Positions 1 to 8,960 of a stretch of DNA of 64,000 nucleotides are shown here, in pieces. The position numbers were made by a program, and so were the translations under genes. The stretch lies in NCBI RefSeq assembly GCF_017051705.1, contig NZ_JAFIDJ010000002.1, forward strand, positions 204,289 to 268,288, written 5' to 3'. Below the pieces are notes generated by a model that saw only the letters and a program-made list of their open reading frames with translations, was not told the DNA's origin and ran no database searches. Position 1 is the stretch's first letter, and the number at the start of each line of letters is the position of its first letter. The DNA is from Algoriphagus lutimaris. GTDB lineage: Bacteria; Bacteroidota; Bacteroidia; Cytophagales; Cyclobacteriaceae.

Positions 1-486
1 ATACTTTGTGCAGCCGTGGCTAGACTGTGTGGGGCCGAAGTAGTAGTAGTGGGGTTGGAGGCTGATAAAGGTCGATTAGAAATTGCCAGAAAGTACGGTT
101 GTGAAGTAATCATAGGAGATGCCGAACATTGGGCTAGAAAAAGAGATGGGTTGGGAGCTGATTTAATCATTGATGCGGCAGGAGTGAGTGCCACTTTACA
201 GATAGCCATGAAATTAGTTCGACCTAATGGCCAAATCACGAAAGTGGGTTGGGGGCCTCAACCCTGTAATTTCTCTTTGGATCCTATCATTCAGAAGAAT
301 GTAAGACTTCAAGGAAGTTTTAGCCACAACTGGCCTATTTGGGAGCGGGTGATTGCATTACTTGCCAGTGGATCTTTGGATGTCAAACCTATTATTGGAG
401 GTGTTTGGCCCATTACCGAATGGAAAGAAGCATTTGAAAAAATGCATCATGGTCAAGTAGTCAAATCTGTTTTAAAACCTGTTTAA
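1..486 (+). CDS. Zinc-type alcohol/polyol dehydrogenase, C-terminal part (5' end outside window)
   Basis: The reading frame is open from base 1, so the gene starts upstream of the window; about 161 C-terminal residues are visible. They match the nucleotide-binding half of medium-chain dehydrogenases: a strand ending in an acidic residue that would bind the NAD ribose (VVVVGLEADKGR), the ADLIIDAAG strand, and NGQITKVGWG before the dimer-forming tail. The catalytic zinc-binding half is missing from view. The gene ends one base before the SDR gene, so the two are probably co-transcribed in a sugar or polyol oxidation operon. The substrate cannot be read from this fragment. Confidence 0.8.
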   Translation: MLCAAVARLCGAEVVVVGLEADKGRLEIARKYGCEVIIGDAEHWARKRDGLGADLIIDAAGVSATLQIAMKLVRPNGQITKVGWGPQPCNFSLDPIIQKNVRLQGSFSHNWPIWERVIALLASGSLDVKPIIGGVWPITEWKEAFEKMHHGQVVKSVLKPV

Positions 487-487
487 T

Positions 488-1285
488 ATGAGACTCAAAG
501 GAAAAGTCATCATCGTCACTGGAAGTACCATGGGTATTGGTAAAGCAATTGCCAAGAAGATTGTGGAAGAAGGTGCAAAAGTCATCATCCATGGATTGGA
601 AGAAGATTTGGGAATTCAAGTGATTGAAGAGATCGGAACTGAACAAGCCAAGCTATACATTGAAGACATCGCTAATGAAGGGGCTGGACAAAGATTAGTC
701 GACTTAGCCATTGCAACTTGGGGACGCTTAGACGCTATTGTCAATAATGCTGCGCTCGTGGCAGCTTCTACTATTCACACCACAGATAAAGCATTTTTAA
801 ACCGCATGTTGGATATTAATACATTTGCACCCCTATTCTTGATCAAATCAGCACTTCCATATTTAATTGAAAGTCGTGGTGCAGTCCTCAATATAGGTTC
901 AATCAACGCTTGGAGCGGAGAGGACAATTTATTGGCATACAGTATTTCCAAAGGAGCGTTGATGACCATGACTAGAAATCTGGGAGATTCTTTATTTCGT
1001 GAAAACGGGGTACGAGTCAACCAGATAAATCCTGGGTGGGTGCTTACCGAAAAGGAGATTGAACGAAAAAAAGAACATGGACTCGCTGACTCTTGGTACA
1101 AGGAATTATCTAAAATGTACGCTCCTGCTGGAAGAATCATTTGGCCAGAAGAAATAGCAGCGGCAACGATTTATTGGCTTTCGGATGAGAGTGGCCCAAT
1201 CAGTGGTCAAGTGGTTGATTTGGAGCAATTCCCAATGATTGGCAGAAATATTCCAAAGGACTCGACGACTATTCCTCATAAATAA
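488..1285 (+). CDS. SDR-family NAD(P)-dependent oxidoreductase
   Basis: Classical short-chain dehydrogenase of 265 residues. Visible are the cofactor motif TGSTMGIG near residues 11-18, NNAA near 87-90, the catalytic YSISK near 151-155 and the PGWVLTE loop after the active site. It would oxidise or reduce a hydroxyl of a sugar-derived substrate in the cytoplasm. It begins one base after the dehydrogenase upstream and is followed by a TIM-barrel isomerase and an SMP-30 lactonase, which fits non-phosphorylative sugar catabolism (sugar to lactone to acid). The exact sugar is not determined. The start ATG sits directly at the previous stop codon. Confidence 0.88.
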   Translation: MRLKGKVIIVTGSTMGIGKAIAKKIVEEGAKVIIHGLEEDLGIQVIEEIGTEQAKLYIEDIANEGAGQRLVDLAIATWGRLDAIVNNAALVAASTIHTTDKAFLNRMLDINTFAPLFLIKSALPYLIESRGAVLNIGSINAWSGEDNLLAYSISKGALMTMTRNLGDSLFRENGVRVNQINPGWVLTEKEIERKKEHGLADSWYKELSKMYAPAGRIIWPEEIAAATIYWLSDESGPISGQVVDLEQFPMIGRNIPKDSTTIPHK

Positions 1286-1303
1286 AATTAACACGAAACT
1301 CAA

Positions 1304-2191
1304 ATGCCAAAAATAGCCGCCTTCCCAAAAGCATTTATGCAAGCCCTTTGCAAAGATGGATCCATGAAACTTTCCGAATGGATTGATCTTGCCGCTCCCC
1401 TAGATATTGATGGATTGGAATGGTATGCTGGATTCTTGGAAATGGAAAACAAGAAAAACTGGCCTATATTCAGGAAGATGGTAGAGGATAAAGGAATGGT
1501 AATTCCTATGATGTGCTGCTCTCCAGACTTTACCCATCGTGACAAGGCTTTCCGGGAAAAAGAGATACAAAAACAGAAGCGTTGGATAGAAATGACCGAT
1601 GAATTGGGAGGAAAATACTGTCGAGTCCTTTCCGGTCAATATAGACCTGAATTGTCAGTCGAAGAAGGAATCAAATTAGCAAAAGACTGTATCGAGACCT
1701 GCCTTCCTTATGCTCAATCTTTGGGAATCACATTGATTATAGAAAACCATTACAAAGATGATTTTTGGGAGTACCCTGAGTTTGCACAAAAAAGAGAGGT
1801 TTTCACAAAACTGGTTAACAGCATTCACCATCCCAATTTCGGTGTGAACTACGACCCCAGCAATACTTTTTTAGCGGGGGAAGATCCACTGGACTTATTG
1901 TATGATGTCTCAGAAAGAGTAGTCACCATGCATGCTAGTGATCGGTATTTGAAATATGGAACCATAGAAGATCTGAGAAAAGAAGAAGGAGGCGCCCAAG
2001 GCTATGCCAAAAGACTTAGCCATGGAGAAATCGGCCAAGGCATGAATGATTACGATGCCATTTTTTCTGAATTAAAAAGAGTCGGTTTTGACTCCTGGAT
2101 CAGTATTGAAGATGGTGTAGATGGGATGGATCAGCTAGAGCGAAGTGTAGGATTTTTGAAGAAAAAAATAGCTCAGTATTGGCATCAATGA
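1304..2191 (+). CDS. Sugar phosphate isomerase/epimerase-like TIM barrel protein
   Basis: The 295-residue protein belongs to the xylose-isomerase-like TIM barrel (AP endonuclease 2) superfamily. The expected divalent-metal ligands are present in order: E147 in IIENH, D184 in NYDPSN, H210 in TMHASD and E269 in SIEDG. Family members isomerise or epimerise sugars, or act as dehydratases on keto-acids; the substrate here is unknown. It starts 18 bases after the SDR gene and lies in the same operon. Length and metal site look intact. Confidence 0.8.
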   Translation: MPKIAAFPKAFMQALCKDGSMKLSEWIDLAAPLDIDGLEWYAGFLEMENKKNWPIFRKMVEDKGMVIPMMCCSPDFTHRDKAFREKEIQKQKRWIEMTDELGGKYCRVLSGQYRPELSVEEGIKLAKDCIETCLPYAQSLGITLIIENHYKDDFWEYPEFAQKREVFTKLVNSIHHPNFGVNYDPSNTFLAGEDPLDLLYDVSERVVTMHASDRYLKYGTIEDLRKEEGGAQGYAKRLSHGEIGQGMNDYDAIFSELKRVGFDSWISIEDGVDGMDQLERSVGFLKKKIAQYWHQ

Positions 2192-2292
2192 TTTACTAAA
2201 TGGGAAATACGTGCTTAAAAGTAAGTTTTGAAGTACTAGAAACTTCAAGAATTTTATCATGATTTCATTCAACTATTTCAACCCAATTTAGC

Positions 2293-3174
2293 ATGAAAAC
2301 TTACCACTATACCTCTATTCCCTCCCAGTGCTTTCTAGGTGAAGGCCCCTATTGGCATCATGACCGACAAAGCTTTTTCTGGGTTGATATTGAAAATGGA
2401 AAACTCTTTGAATATAAAATCAGCTCTGGAAACACAAATTCGATTTCATTTCCTCATCGGCTTACTGTTGTTTTGGAGGGAAATGACGGCAATTTAATTT
2501 TAGGATTGGACCGGAAGCTAGCAAGCTATAACCTGGAATCGAAAGAATTGACTTGGCTTTTGGAAGTTGAGCCAGAAGAAAGTCTTCATCGATTCAATGA
2601 TGGCAAAGTAGACCCAGAAGGCAGGATTTGGATAGGAACTTTAAGCATCAAATTCACCAAAGGAGCAGGTTCACTTTATTGTATTGATCAAGATTTAACT
2701 CCTCAAAAAAAACTTCCCGATTTAACCATTTCCAATGGAATGGCCTGGACCAAAGACTCCAAGACTTTTTATTTTATTGATTCCCCAACGCAGCAAATAC
2801 AGGAATTTGATTTTGACAAAGATACTGGGGCAATTGAATTTAAAAGAATAGCAGTAGAAGTACCTCAAGAAATCGGAACACCAGACGGTATGTGTATAGA
2901 TCAGGAGGGGATGTTATGGGTTTCTCATTATGGTGGTTCGGGAGTCTACCGATGGAATCCAGTCTCTGGAGAATTAGTAGAAAAAATAGAACTGCCAGTT
3001 CCTCACGTGACTTCCTGTTGCTTTGGTGGTAAAAACCTAGACTATTTATTGATTACCACTGCCCAGGAAAATCTGACACAAGATCAGTTAAAAGAATATC
3101 CTCAAAGTGGTAATACGTTTTTGGTAAAGACAGAAACAAAAGGCTTCCTACCAAACCGTGCACAACTCAAATAA
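2293..3174 (+). CDS. SMP-30/gluconolactonase family lactonase
   Basis: The 293-residue protein is a six-bladed beta-propeller of the SMP-30/gluconolactonase/LRE type. Metal-binding positions are visible: E17 in GEGPYW, the asparagine in FNDGKVDPEGRIWIG near residue 103, the asparagine in SNGMAW near 149, and the aspartate in TPDGMCID near 199. The family hydrolyses sugar lactones in a calcium- or zinc-dependent manner. It lies about 100 bases after the isomerase, and with the upstream dehydrogenases this suggests sugar oxidation to a lactone and then ring opening. No signal peptide is seen, so it is probably cytoplasmic. Confidence 0.88.
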   Translation: MKTYHYTSIPSQCFLGEGPYWHHDRQSFFWVDIENGKLFEYKISSGNTNSISFPHRLTVVLEGNDGNLILGLDRKLASYNLESKELTWLLEVEPEESLHRFNDGKVDPEGRIWIGTLSIKFTKGAGSLYCIDQDLTPQKKLPDLTISNGMAWTKDSKTFYFIDSPTQQIQEFDFDKDTGAIEFKRIAVEVPQEIGTPDGMCIDQEGMLWVSHYGGSGVYRWNPVSGELVEKIELPVPHVTSCCFGGKNLDYLLITTAQENLTQDQLKEYPQSGNTFLVKTETKGFLPNRAQLK

Positions 3175-3276
3175 GTCGGAAATCAATCAGTTTTTGAGCT
3201 AAAAAGGTGATTCATTTTTAGAAAATTGGAAAAATATAAAAAATATTGAAGGGATATATTTCTTCATTTCAACTGT

Positions 3277-3985
3277 ATGAAATAGCCCTTTTTGGGGATT
3301 CAATACAGTTTCGGGTTGCAGCAGAGTTAAGTCAAACCGATCTATGATATGTTGGGTGCTGTTCCTGATGAAATCCCAATCTTAAATCTCGCTGGTTCCA
3401 TGACCAGTTTATTAATTCAACCCATTATTGGAGCACTGAGTGACAGTACCTGGTATCCAAGGTTTGGTAAGAGAAAACCATTTTTCTTCAATGGGGCATT
3501 GATATGTAGTATCTGCCTTTTCTTCTACCCGTTCAGCAGTAACCAAGGATGGCTGATGGTCTACTTTGGGTGTTAAATACCACCAATAATATAGCCATGG
3601 AGAATTATGGTGTCTGGTCGGGAATGTATTTCCTGACGAACAATACAGCAAAGGTTTTCTGACACAAAGTTTTTTAACTGGGCTAGGAATTACACTAGTA
3701 AATGCCCTATTATTCGTATTCCAAAAAAACATTCCGGGAATTGCTGGTTCATTGGATGTTTGGGTGTATGTCTCTTTCTTTTTAGAGACGATTGCTCCAT
3801 CGGTTCAGTGGTTTGAAGTATTTCCAAAACTGTAGATTTCCCTTCATCAGAAAAAGATCTGGCATCCTTAAATGAGAGGAATAAAAACATGTCACACGCT
3901 GCCATCCAATTTTTCCTATCTATCCCCCCCTTTTTGGTCAAAAAGCGTGGGATCACTACTGTAAAAGCTCCTCCAAACAATAATT
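3277..3985 (+). pseudogene. Decayed MFS sugar transporter (GPH/SLC45-like), fragments in several frames
   Basis: Translation in one frame gives PFLGIQYSFGLQQS, a stop, then KPIYDMLGAVPDEIPI and GALSDSTWYPRFGKRKPFF, which is the N-terminal part of a sugar-transporting major facilitator. In-frame stops lie at 3283-3285 and 3328-3330. The match then shifts frame near 3540-3560 (GLLWVLNTTNNIAMENY) and again near 3610-3630 (PDEQYSKGFLTQSFL, then VWVYVSFFL), before fading out near 3985. Only about half of a normal 12-helix transporter remains. It probably once imported the sugar used by the enzymes upstream, and its loss suggests that route is inactive or served by another transporter. Confidence 0.85.
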
Positions 3986-4009
3986 AATTTCTAAAGTCTT
4001 ATATGGACT

Positions 4010-5305
4010 TTAGAAATCATAATAAAACAAAATATTTAAGCGCAGTGCATTTCCTTTTTGGCGGTCATTATCCTGACGTTTTCCCCAAATAGCCTCTCCT
4101 CCAACTTTTGCCCCCTCAGCAAGGTCCCAAAAAGTATTTACTCGAAAGGAATATCCGTTTTTGTAAGCATTATCCAAGGTGAATTCGTAAGTTTCAATTT
4201 GCAACAAGCCTGCTGTGAAATTTGAATAAATATTTTTTCTCCAATTATGTTCATATGTTCCGTATAAGCCCAAAGATAATGGAGACCTGATTTTTACGCC
4301 GGGTTCGATAACAAAATCAGAACCTATCCCATCAAGATCATTGAAATATCTTGTGATTGCTTGACCTATTACCCCTTGAAAATACCATTTTCCATTTTTC
4401 CATGAATCAATTACGGTGGAACCAGAAATACCCCAGCCTGGCTTTAAGATTAATCTCCCACTAGGACTTCTACCTGATAGCATAGGTATTATTCCTGATA
4501 ATTGGACAGATCCCCAAGGGTATATCTTATCCAATCTTGATGTAATATCTGGAAAAAGTTGAAAGGTCTGACTGGTAACGGAATCAGGTAAAGCAAGATT
4601 TGGGATGATGTACTCTAATCCAACAGCGAGGTTTGCACCTAAAAATGTCTTAGGAACTGAATATCTTGCTTGCGGTGTACGAGTTACGTTAGATCCAGTG
4701 GGCCCAGCAAAATCCACCATTGCTGGTAATGCATTAACATGAGAAAATAAGCTCCAAGTTTGCCCAAATAAAAATTGACCAAACTGTCCGTAAGCATGCC
4801 TGATCCTAAATCCATTTTCCCCTGCGAAATCAGTCTCCAATCGGATAAAAACATCTCCCATTTCTGTTTTCCTGGTAACTTCAAACCCCAATCTGGTTTG
4901 ATCTAATCCATTGTAATAATTTGGAAACGCTTTATTTAAGGCTCCTGTTGGAATTTCGTCCGTTCGGAATGAGTTTTTGGAAGACAAATTAAGCAAATCA
5001 AAAACACCAAGGTATCTGACCGATCCCAATATCCTCAATTGGATTTTTCCATCTGCTGTTCTAATATATAATCCACGGTCATCTGCAATATCCAAAGGAG
5101 CTGTCTCTTGAATCCTAGTTGAATCTCTTTGAATAGAATCAGCGGAGCTCGTCCCTATCATTGTTTTTTGTTGAATGACATCTTGCCCCAAACAAAAAAA
5201 AGAGCTTAGAAAACATAAAGTAAAAATAAAAAAAGACCATGAGGTCATTTCCCAAGACTTATGTCGCTGGCGAATACCTGCCTTGCAACTTTGAAATATT
5301 TTCAT
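4010..5305 (-). CDS. DcaP-like outer-membrane porin
   Basis: The 431-residue protein resembles DcaP/trimeric porins. An N-terminal export signal is followed by DGKIQLRILGSVRYLGVFDL and the characteristic RHAYGQFGQFLFGQTWSLF segment near residues 160-185. The rest alternates hydrophobic and polar residues and ends in an aromatic residue (FYYDF), as expected for an outer-membrane barrel. The start may be 19 codons downstream, at 5248, where MTSWSFFIFTLC begins a more usual signal peptide ending at CLGQ. It would let small solutes cross the outer membrane. It is transcribed towards the dead MFS gene, so a link to that locus is only positional. Confidence 0.8.
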   Translation of the reverse strand: MKIFQSCKAGIRQRHKSWEMTSWSFFIFTLCFLSSFFCLGQDVIQQKTMIGTSSADSIQRDSTRIQETAPLDIADDRGLYIRTADGKIQLRILGSVRYLGVFDLLNLSSKNSFRTDEIPTGALNKAFPNYYNGLDQTRLGFEVTRKTEMGDVFIRLETDFAGENGFRIRHAYGQFGQFLFGQTWSLFSHVNALPAMVDFAGPTGSNVTRTPQARYSVPKTFLGANLAVGLEYIIPNLALPDSVTSQTFQLFPDITSRLDKIYPWGSVQLSGIIPMLSGRSPSGRLILKPGWGISGSTVIDSWKNGKWYFQGVIGQAITRYFNDLDGIGSDFVIEPGVKIRSPLSLGLYGTYEHNWRKNIYSNFTAGLLQIETYEFTLDNAYKNGYSFRVNTFWDLAEGAKVGGEAIWGKRQDNDRQKGNALRLNILFYYDF

Positions 5306-5423
5306 GACTATTTTTGGGCAGTGATAGAATTATTTTAATGGGATTAATGGCCTTATTTAATAGAAGTTCCTTGCTATTCATTCTTTCGGACAAGAAGGCT
5401 TCTTTCATTTTTTTAAAATTTAG

Positions 5424-5495
5424 TAGCCCCGCTAGGAATCGAACCTAGATCTAAAGTTTAGGAAACTTCTATTCTATCCATTGAACTACGGGGCC
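5424..5495 (-). tRNA. tRNA-Arg (anticodon CCU)
   Basis: Read on the minus strand from 5495, the sequence folds as a standard cloverleaf: acceptor GGCCCCG pairing with CGGGGCT (one G-U pair), U8 A9, a GTTC/GAAT-type D arm, anticodon stem GAAGT/ACTTT with loop TTCCTAA, and a T arm CTAGG-TTCGATT-CCTAG. The anticodon CCU occupies 5460-5462, giving tRNA-Arg. The discriminator base is A at 5424 and CCA is not encoded. It stands alone between the porin and the ribosomal operon. Confidence 0.93.
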
Positions 5496-5697
5496 AGAAA
5501 AGGATGCTCATTCGAAGAAACGGATTTTCTCATAAATAGGAAATCCTTTTTTATCCGGATTGGTTAATTAAGCCTCTTGCCAGTCTTTTTTTTGCAAAAC
5601 AGTCGAATTATACTCAATTCGACTTGCAAGATAAAAGAAACCCTCACTTTCTGGCAAATATTCTTTAGCCAACTTATGGCTTTACAAGGATTTACAC

Positions 5698-5705
5698 TAT
5701 CTTTG
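5698..5705 (+). promoter_or_regulatory. Probable sigma-A promoter -7 element (TAnnTTTG) for rpsP operon
   Basis: TATCTTTG matches the Bacteroidetes -7 consensus TAnnTTTG exactly and lies 54 bases upstream of the rpsP ATG. No clear -33 TTG was found at the usual spacing, so the assignment rests on the -7 box and position. Confidence 0.6.
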
Positions 5706-5759
5706 CACTCCAAAATTAGGATGGACGGGTTCCATCCACTCACTAAATACAACAAATTT

Positions 5760-6338
5760 ATGTCAGTAAAAATCAGATTAGCACGAAGAGGTAGAAAGAA
5801 AATGGCTATCTACGACGTGGTTGTAGCTGATGCAAGAGCTCCACGTGATGGACGCTTCATCGAAAAAATCGGGTCTTATAACCCAAACACAGATCCTGCT
5901 TCTATTAACATCAACAATGAGCGCGCTCTAAAATGGTTGTTGAATGGAGCTCAGCCTACCGATACTGTAAAGGCAATGCTTTCTTACAGAGGTATCATGC
6001 TGAAAAAACACCTTCAAATTGGTGTATTGAAGGGTGCAATCACTCAAGAACAAGCAGACGCGAAATTTGAAGCTTGGTTAAGCGAAAAAGACGCGAAAAT
6101 CGCTGGTAAGACTGAAGGTATCAATAAAGCAAAAGCTGACGCACGTCAGAAAGCTTTGGATGCTGAAGCTGCTAAAAACCAAGCTAGATTGGACGCTATC
6201 AAAGCAAGAGAAGAAGAACAAAAAGCTCTTCTAGCTGCTGCTGAGGCTGCAAACAACCCTGCTGCTGAAGAAGCAAGCGAAGAAGAAGCAACTGATGCTC
6301 CTGAGGCTTCCGCAGAAGGCGACGAAGCAAAAGCTTAA
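5760..6338 (+). CDS. rpsP: 30S ribosomal protein bS16 with long C-terminal extension
   Basis: The product starts [20 protein letters not shown], the highly conserved bS16 N terminus, which fixes the start at 5760. An in-frame ATG-less extension reaching back to 5577 runs through the promoter region and is not coding. The core (about residues 1-85) is followed by a long Lys/Glu/Ala-rich helical tail ending in an acidic Glu/Ala stretch, 192 residues in total against about 80-90 for bacterial S16 without a tail. Such tails are common in Bacteroidetes. It is the first gene of the rpsP-rimM-trmD-rplS operon, with rimM 14 bases downstream. Confidence 0.97.
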   Translation: MSVKIRLARRGRKKMAIYDVVVADARAPRDGRFIEKIGSYNPNTDPASININNERALKWLLNGAQPTDTVKAMLSYRGIMLKKHLQIGVLKGAITQEQADAKFEAWLSEKDAKIAGKTEGINKAKADARQKALDAEAAKNQARLDAIKAREEEQKALLAAAEAANNPAAEEASEEEATDAPEASAEGDEAKA

Positions 6339-6352
6339 TAAAAAATCTCCCC

Positions 6353-6883
6353 ATGAACAAGGAGCAATGCTTTCAATTAGGCTATGTAGCCAAAGTTCAT
6401 GGACTTCGTGGAGAAGTGGTCGTGATGTTGGATACAGATAATCCGGAGGATTACGAAGATCTAGAACATCTCTTCCTTGAGCAAAAATCCCGGCTGGTGC
6501 CGTTTTTCCTGGAGCACTTTGTACTCCAACCCGGAAATAAGGCATTGGCAAAATTTGAGGATTATGATTCGCTCGATCAGGTAGAAGGATTAGTAGGTTC
6601 GGAAGTTTACCTTCCACTCACCGAACTTCCTGAACTGGAAGATGACCAATATTATTTCCACGAGTTGATCGGATTTGAGGTCTTTGATGAGACCAAAGGT
6701 TTGATAGGAACTGTCCAGGTTGTTTATGACCTGGAAACACAGGATCTCCTCGGGGTGACACACCAGGGTAAAGAAGTTTTGATACCAATTCAAGATGGAA
6801 TTATCCAACAGGTGGACAAGACAGCAAAAAAAGTTTTCTGTCAATTACCCGAAGGTTTACTTGAAATTTATCTGGAAGACTGA
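6353..6883 (+). CDS. rimM: 16S rRNA processing protein RimM
   Basis: The 176-residue protein has the RimM N-terminal domain (QLGYVAKVHGLRGEVVV at residues 7-23) and the PRC-barrel C-terminal domain, including YYFHELIGFEV near residues 100-110 and GVTHQGKEVLIPI. RimM helps 30S maturation and binds the S19/head region. Position between rpsP and trmD is the classical order. Only three bases separate it from trmD, which supports translational coupling. Confidence 0.96.
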   Translation: MNKEQCFQLGYVAKVHGLRGEVVVMLDTDNPEDYEDLEHLFLEQKSRLVPFFLEHFVLQPGNKALAKFEDYDSLDQVEGLVGSEVYLPLTELPELEDDQYYFHELIGFEVFDETKGLIGTVQVVYDLETQDLLGVTHQGKEVLIPIQDGIIQQVDKTAKKVFCQLPEGLLEIYLED

Positions 6884-6886
6884 CCC

Positions 6887-7570
6887 ATGCACATTGATAT
6901 AATCACAGTGGTCCCTGGCTTGTTGGACAGCCCCTTTTCCCATTCTATTCTGAAAAGAGCGGAAGACAAAGGACTGGCGAGCATCCGGGTGATCAATTTA
7001 AGAGATTATGCAATGGGCAAGCAAAAGCAAGTCGATGATTATGCTTTTGGTGGGGGAGCAGGGATGGTCATGATGATCGAGCCAATAGCCCGATGCATCG
7101 AAGCACTTCAAAAAGAGCGCACCTATGATGAAATCATCTACATGACGCCTGATGGAGCTACTTTTGATCAACCCATGGCCAATGCGCTTTCGCTCAAAAA
7201 AAACCTATTGATCCTTTGTGGTCATTATAAGGGAATAGATGAGCGGGTGAGAGAAAAATTCATCACCAAAGAAATTAGCATAGGAGACTTCGTATTGTCC
7301 GGAGGAGAATTGGCCGCAGCGGTAGTAGCTGATGCAGTCATTCGGTTGATTCCGGGAGTACTGAATGACGAAACTTCTGCTTTGACAGATTCTTTCCAAG
7401 ACGGCTTACTGGCACCACCAGTATATACAAGGCCTGCAGAATATGAAGGAATGAAAGTCCCTGATGTTTTGCTGTCAGGCCATGAAGCCAAGATAAATGA
7501 ATGGAGATTTGAAGCGTCGGTTCGTAGGACCCAAGAAAGAAGACCTGATCTGCTCAGCGGACAGGAATAA
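6887..7570 (+). CDS. trmD: tRNA (guanine37-N1)-methyltransferase
   Basis: The 227-residue SPOUT-class enzyme carries the TrmD signatures: FGGGAGM at residues 54-60, [12 protein letters not shown] at 110-121 and [13 protein letters not shown] at 131-143, the last being part of the trefoil-knot SAM site. It methylates G37 of tRNAs next to the anticodon to prevent frameshifting. Length is normal for the family. It is followed by an 84-base leader and then rplS. Confidence 0.97.
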   Translation: MHIDIITVVPGLLDSPFSHSILKRAEDKGLASIRVINLRDYAMGKQKQVDDYAFGGGAGMVMMIEPIARCIEALQKERTYDEIIYMTPDGATFDQPMANALSLKKNLLILCGHYKGIDERVREKFITKEISIGDFVLSGGELAAAVVADAVIRLIPGVLNDETSALTDSFQDGLLAPPVYTRPAEYEGMKVPDVLLSGHEAKINEWRFEASVRRTQERRPDLLSGQE

Positions 7571-7654
7571 GGGAACTTCGATACAGCATCGAACAAGAAG
7601 TAATTAAATAAGCCACTGAGATGGCAAAAAGCGAAAGCATAAAAAGATAAAGCT
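7571..7654 (+). promoter_or_regulatory. Possible structured leader of rplS
   Basis: The gap between trmD and rplS can form three small hairpins in a row: TTCGAT (7577-7582) with ATCGAA (7588-7593), GCCA (7612-7615) with TGGC (7622-7625), and GC-GAAA-GC (7631-7638). Ribosomal protein leaders that bind the encoded protein are known in several phyla. Here only the pairing potential is seen. Confidence 0.3.
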
Positions 7655-8020
7655 ATGAGCGAACTAATTAAAATAGTAGAGGCGGAATACAGCGAGGTTA
7701 GAGCTAAGTTCCCTACTTTCAAAGCTGGTGATACCATCAACGTACACGTACGTATCAAAGAAGGTAACAAAGAGCGTGTTCAGCAGTTCCAAGGAACTGT
7801 GATCCAGCGTAAAAACCCAAATACCAATGGCGAAACTTTCACAGTAAGAAAGATCTCTAACGGTATTGGTGTGGAGCGTATTTTCCCTATCATCTCTCCA
7901 GCTATCGAGCAAATCGATCTATTGAGACAAGGTAGAGTGAGAAGAGCTCGTTTATTCTACTTGAGAGGACGTCAGGGTAAAGCTGCACGTATCAAGGAGA
8001 AAATCAGAGTGAAGCACTAA
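7655..8020 (+). CDS. rplS: 50S ribosomal protein bL19
   Basis: The 121-residue protein shows the bL19 pattern: [20 protein letters not shown] near residues 20-40, [13 protein letters not shown], and [18 protein letters not shown] near 62-79, with a basic C-terminal region ([17 protein letters not shown]). It sits at the 30S-50S interface. It is the last gene of the rpsP operon and is followed at once by a strong terminator. Confidence 0.97.
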   Translation: MSELIKIVEAEYSEVRAKFPTFKAGDTINVHVRIKEGNKERVQQFQGTVIQRKNPNTNGETFTVRKISNGIGVERIFPIISPAIEQIDLLRQGRVRRARLFYLRGRQGKAARIKEKIRVKH

Positions 8021-8040
8021 GAGCAATTGCTCTTTCAATA

Positions 8041-8071
8041 AAAAAGGAACCTAGCAATGGGTTCCTTTTTT
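8041..8071 (+). terminator. Rho-independent terminator after rplS
   Basis: An 11-bp stem pairs AAAAAGGAACC (8041-8051) with GGTTCCTTTTT (8060-8070), with an 8-base loop and a T-run. It ends the rpsP-rimM-trmD-rplS transcript. Confidence 0.9.
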
Positions 8072-8073
8072 AT

Positions 8074-8498
8074 TGCTCAATATTTGAGGTTTTCAAAACC
8101 TCGAAGGATTTTATTTTGGTCTCATAACTTTTCATTTTTATACTGGCCTACCTTATTCCAAGTAGCATTTTTACCCAGAAAACTTCCAATGTCCTCGCCT
8201 TCTACACTTGCAAAAACGACTTAGATCCAATCCCTTTAGTCAAGCGTAAATGTTTTACTCACCATTTAGTTAAAGCGAAACTTTCAAATGGTCTATAGTA
8301 ATAGAGCACATCCTGATATGGATAAAAAGACCAAAAGAAAAAACTCTTTCCCAAAATTTTGGTAAAAAATACTAGGATAAGGTCGTTTTAAATACCTTCA
8401 AGCACTTTTTGAATCTAAACTGAATTTAACTCGTTTTAAGAATTAAACCATTGACAATCTGACCTATACTATCTAGCTTCAATAAAACTTTTTATCAC
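8074..8498. other. Intergenic region, no gene seen
   Basis: About 425 bases between the rplS terminator and the next small gene. No open frame with coding character, no tRNA fold and no clear repeat were seen. It presumably holds the promoter of the small membrane protein gene at 8499. Confidence 0.5.
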
Positions 8499-8789
8499 AT
8501 GAATTCTTTAAACACCCTAGATCCGGCAAAAGGATTGGCACATGTTGCCATCCGCGTCTTTCAGGTATTATCTGTCTTAATCCTTTGTTTATCGGTGTAT
8601 TTGATTTATTTATCCTATCTGGATTTATTGCCTGATTGGGAAGTTTCCAACAATTACTCTGGACATCATGATAATTGGTCAAGCAACTCAAGCACTTGGC
8701 AAATGCTCATTTTAGCTGTCCCAGGCATCCTTGCCATTGCCTTTTTCTTTCTTTTGGGATATTTGAGAAAGGTTATCCAAAAAGAATAG
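8499..8789 (+). CDS. Small membrane protein, two predicted helices
   Basis: A 96-residue hypothetical protein. Two hydrophobic segments are visible: about residues 19-43 (VFQVLSVLILCLSVYLIYLS) and 68-88 (MLILAVPGILAIAFFFLLGY), separated by a polar Asn/Ser/His-rich loop and ending in a short basic tail. This would be an inner-membrane hairpin. It lies alone upstream of gltX in the same direction. No family is recognised; coding is supported by the membrane architecture rather than by similarity. Confidence 0.6.
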   Translation: MNSLNTLDPAKGLAHVAIRVFQVLSVLILCLSVYLIYLSYLDLLPDWEVSNNYSGHHDNWSSNSSTWQMLILAVPGILAIAFFFLLGYLRKVIQKE

Positions 8790-8893
8790 AACTGATTTTT
8801 ATTTCATATACTAAAGTATTCATTCCTTTTTCCAGCATTTCCATTCCAAACAAGATTATCCGCAGACCCTTTACGTAAAGGCATACAATTCCC

Positions 8894-8901
8894 TATCTTT
8901 G
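8894..8901 (+). promoter_or_regulatory. Probable sigma-A promoter -7 element (TAnnTTTG) for gltX
   Basis: TATCTTTG followed by CA matches the Bacteroidetes -7 consensus and lies 59 bases before the gltX ATG. The -33 element is weak. Confidence 0.6.
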
Positions 8902-8960
8902 CAGCCTGAATGAATAAAAAATCCCTGAAACCAAGTTTCAGAAAGCATAATTAGCAAAGC

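Noticed and set aside
3690-3980. 96-codon minus-strand ORF
   Set aside because: It is antisense to the decayed MFS transporter, and its translation has no recognisable character.
5577-5759. N-terminal extension of the rpsP frame
   Set aside because: The conserved bS16 N terminus starts at 5760, and the extension runs through the promoter -7 box at 5698.
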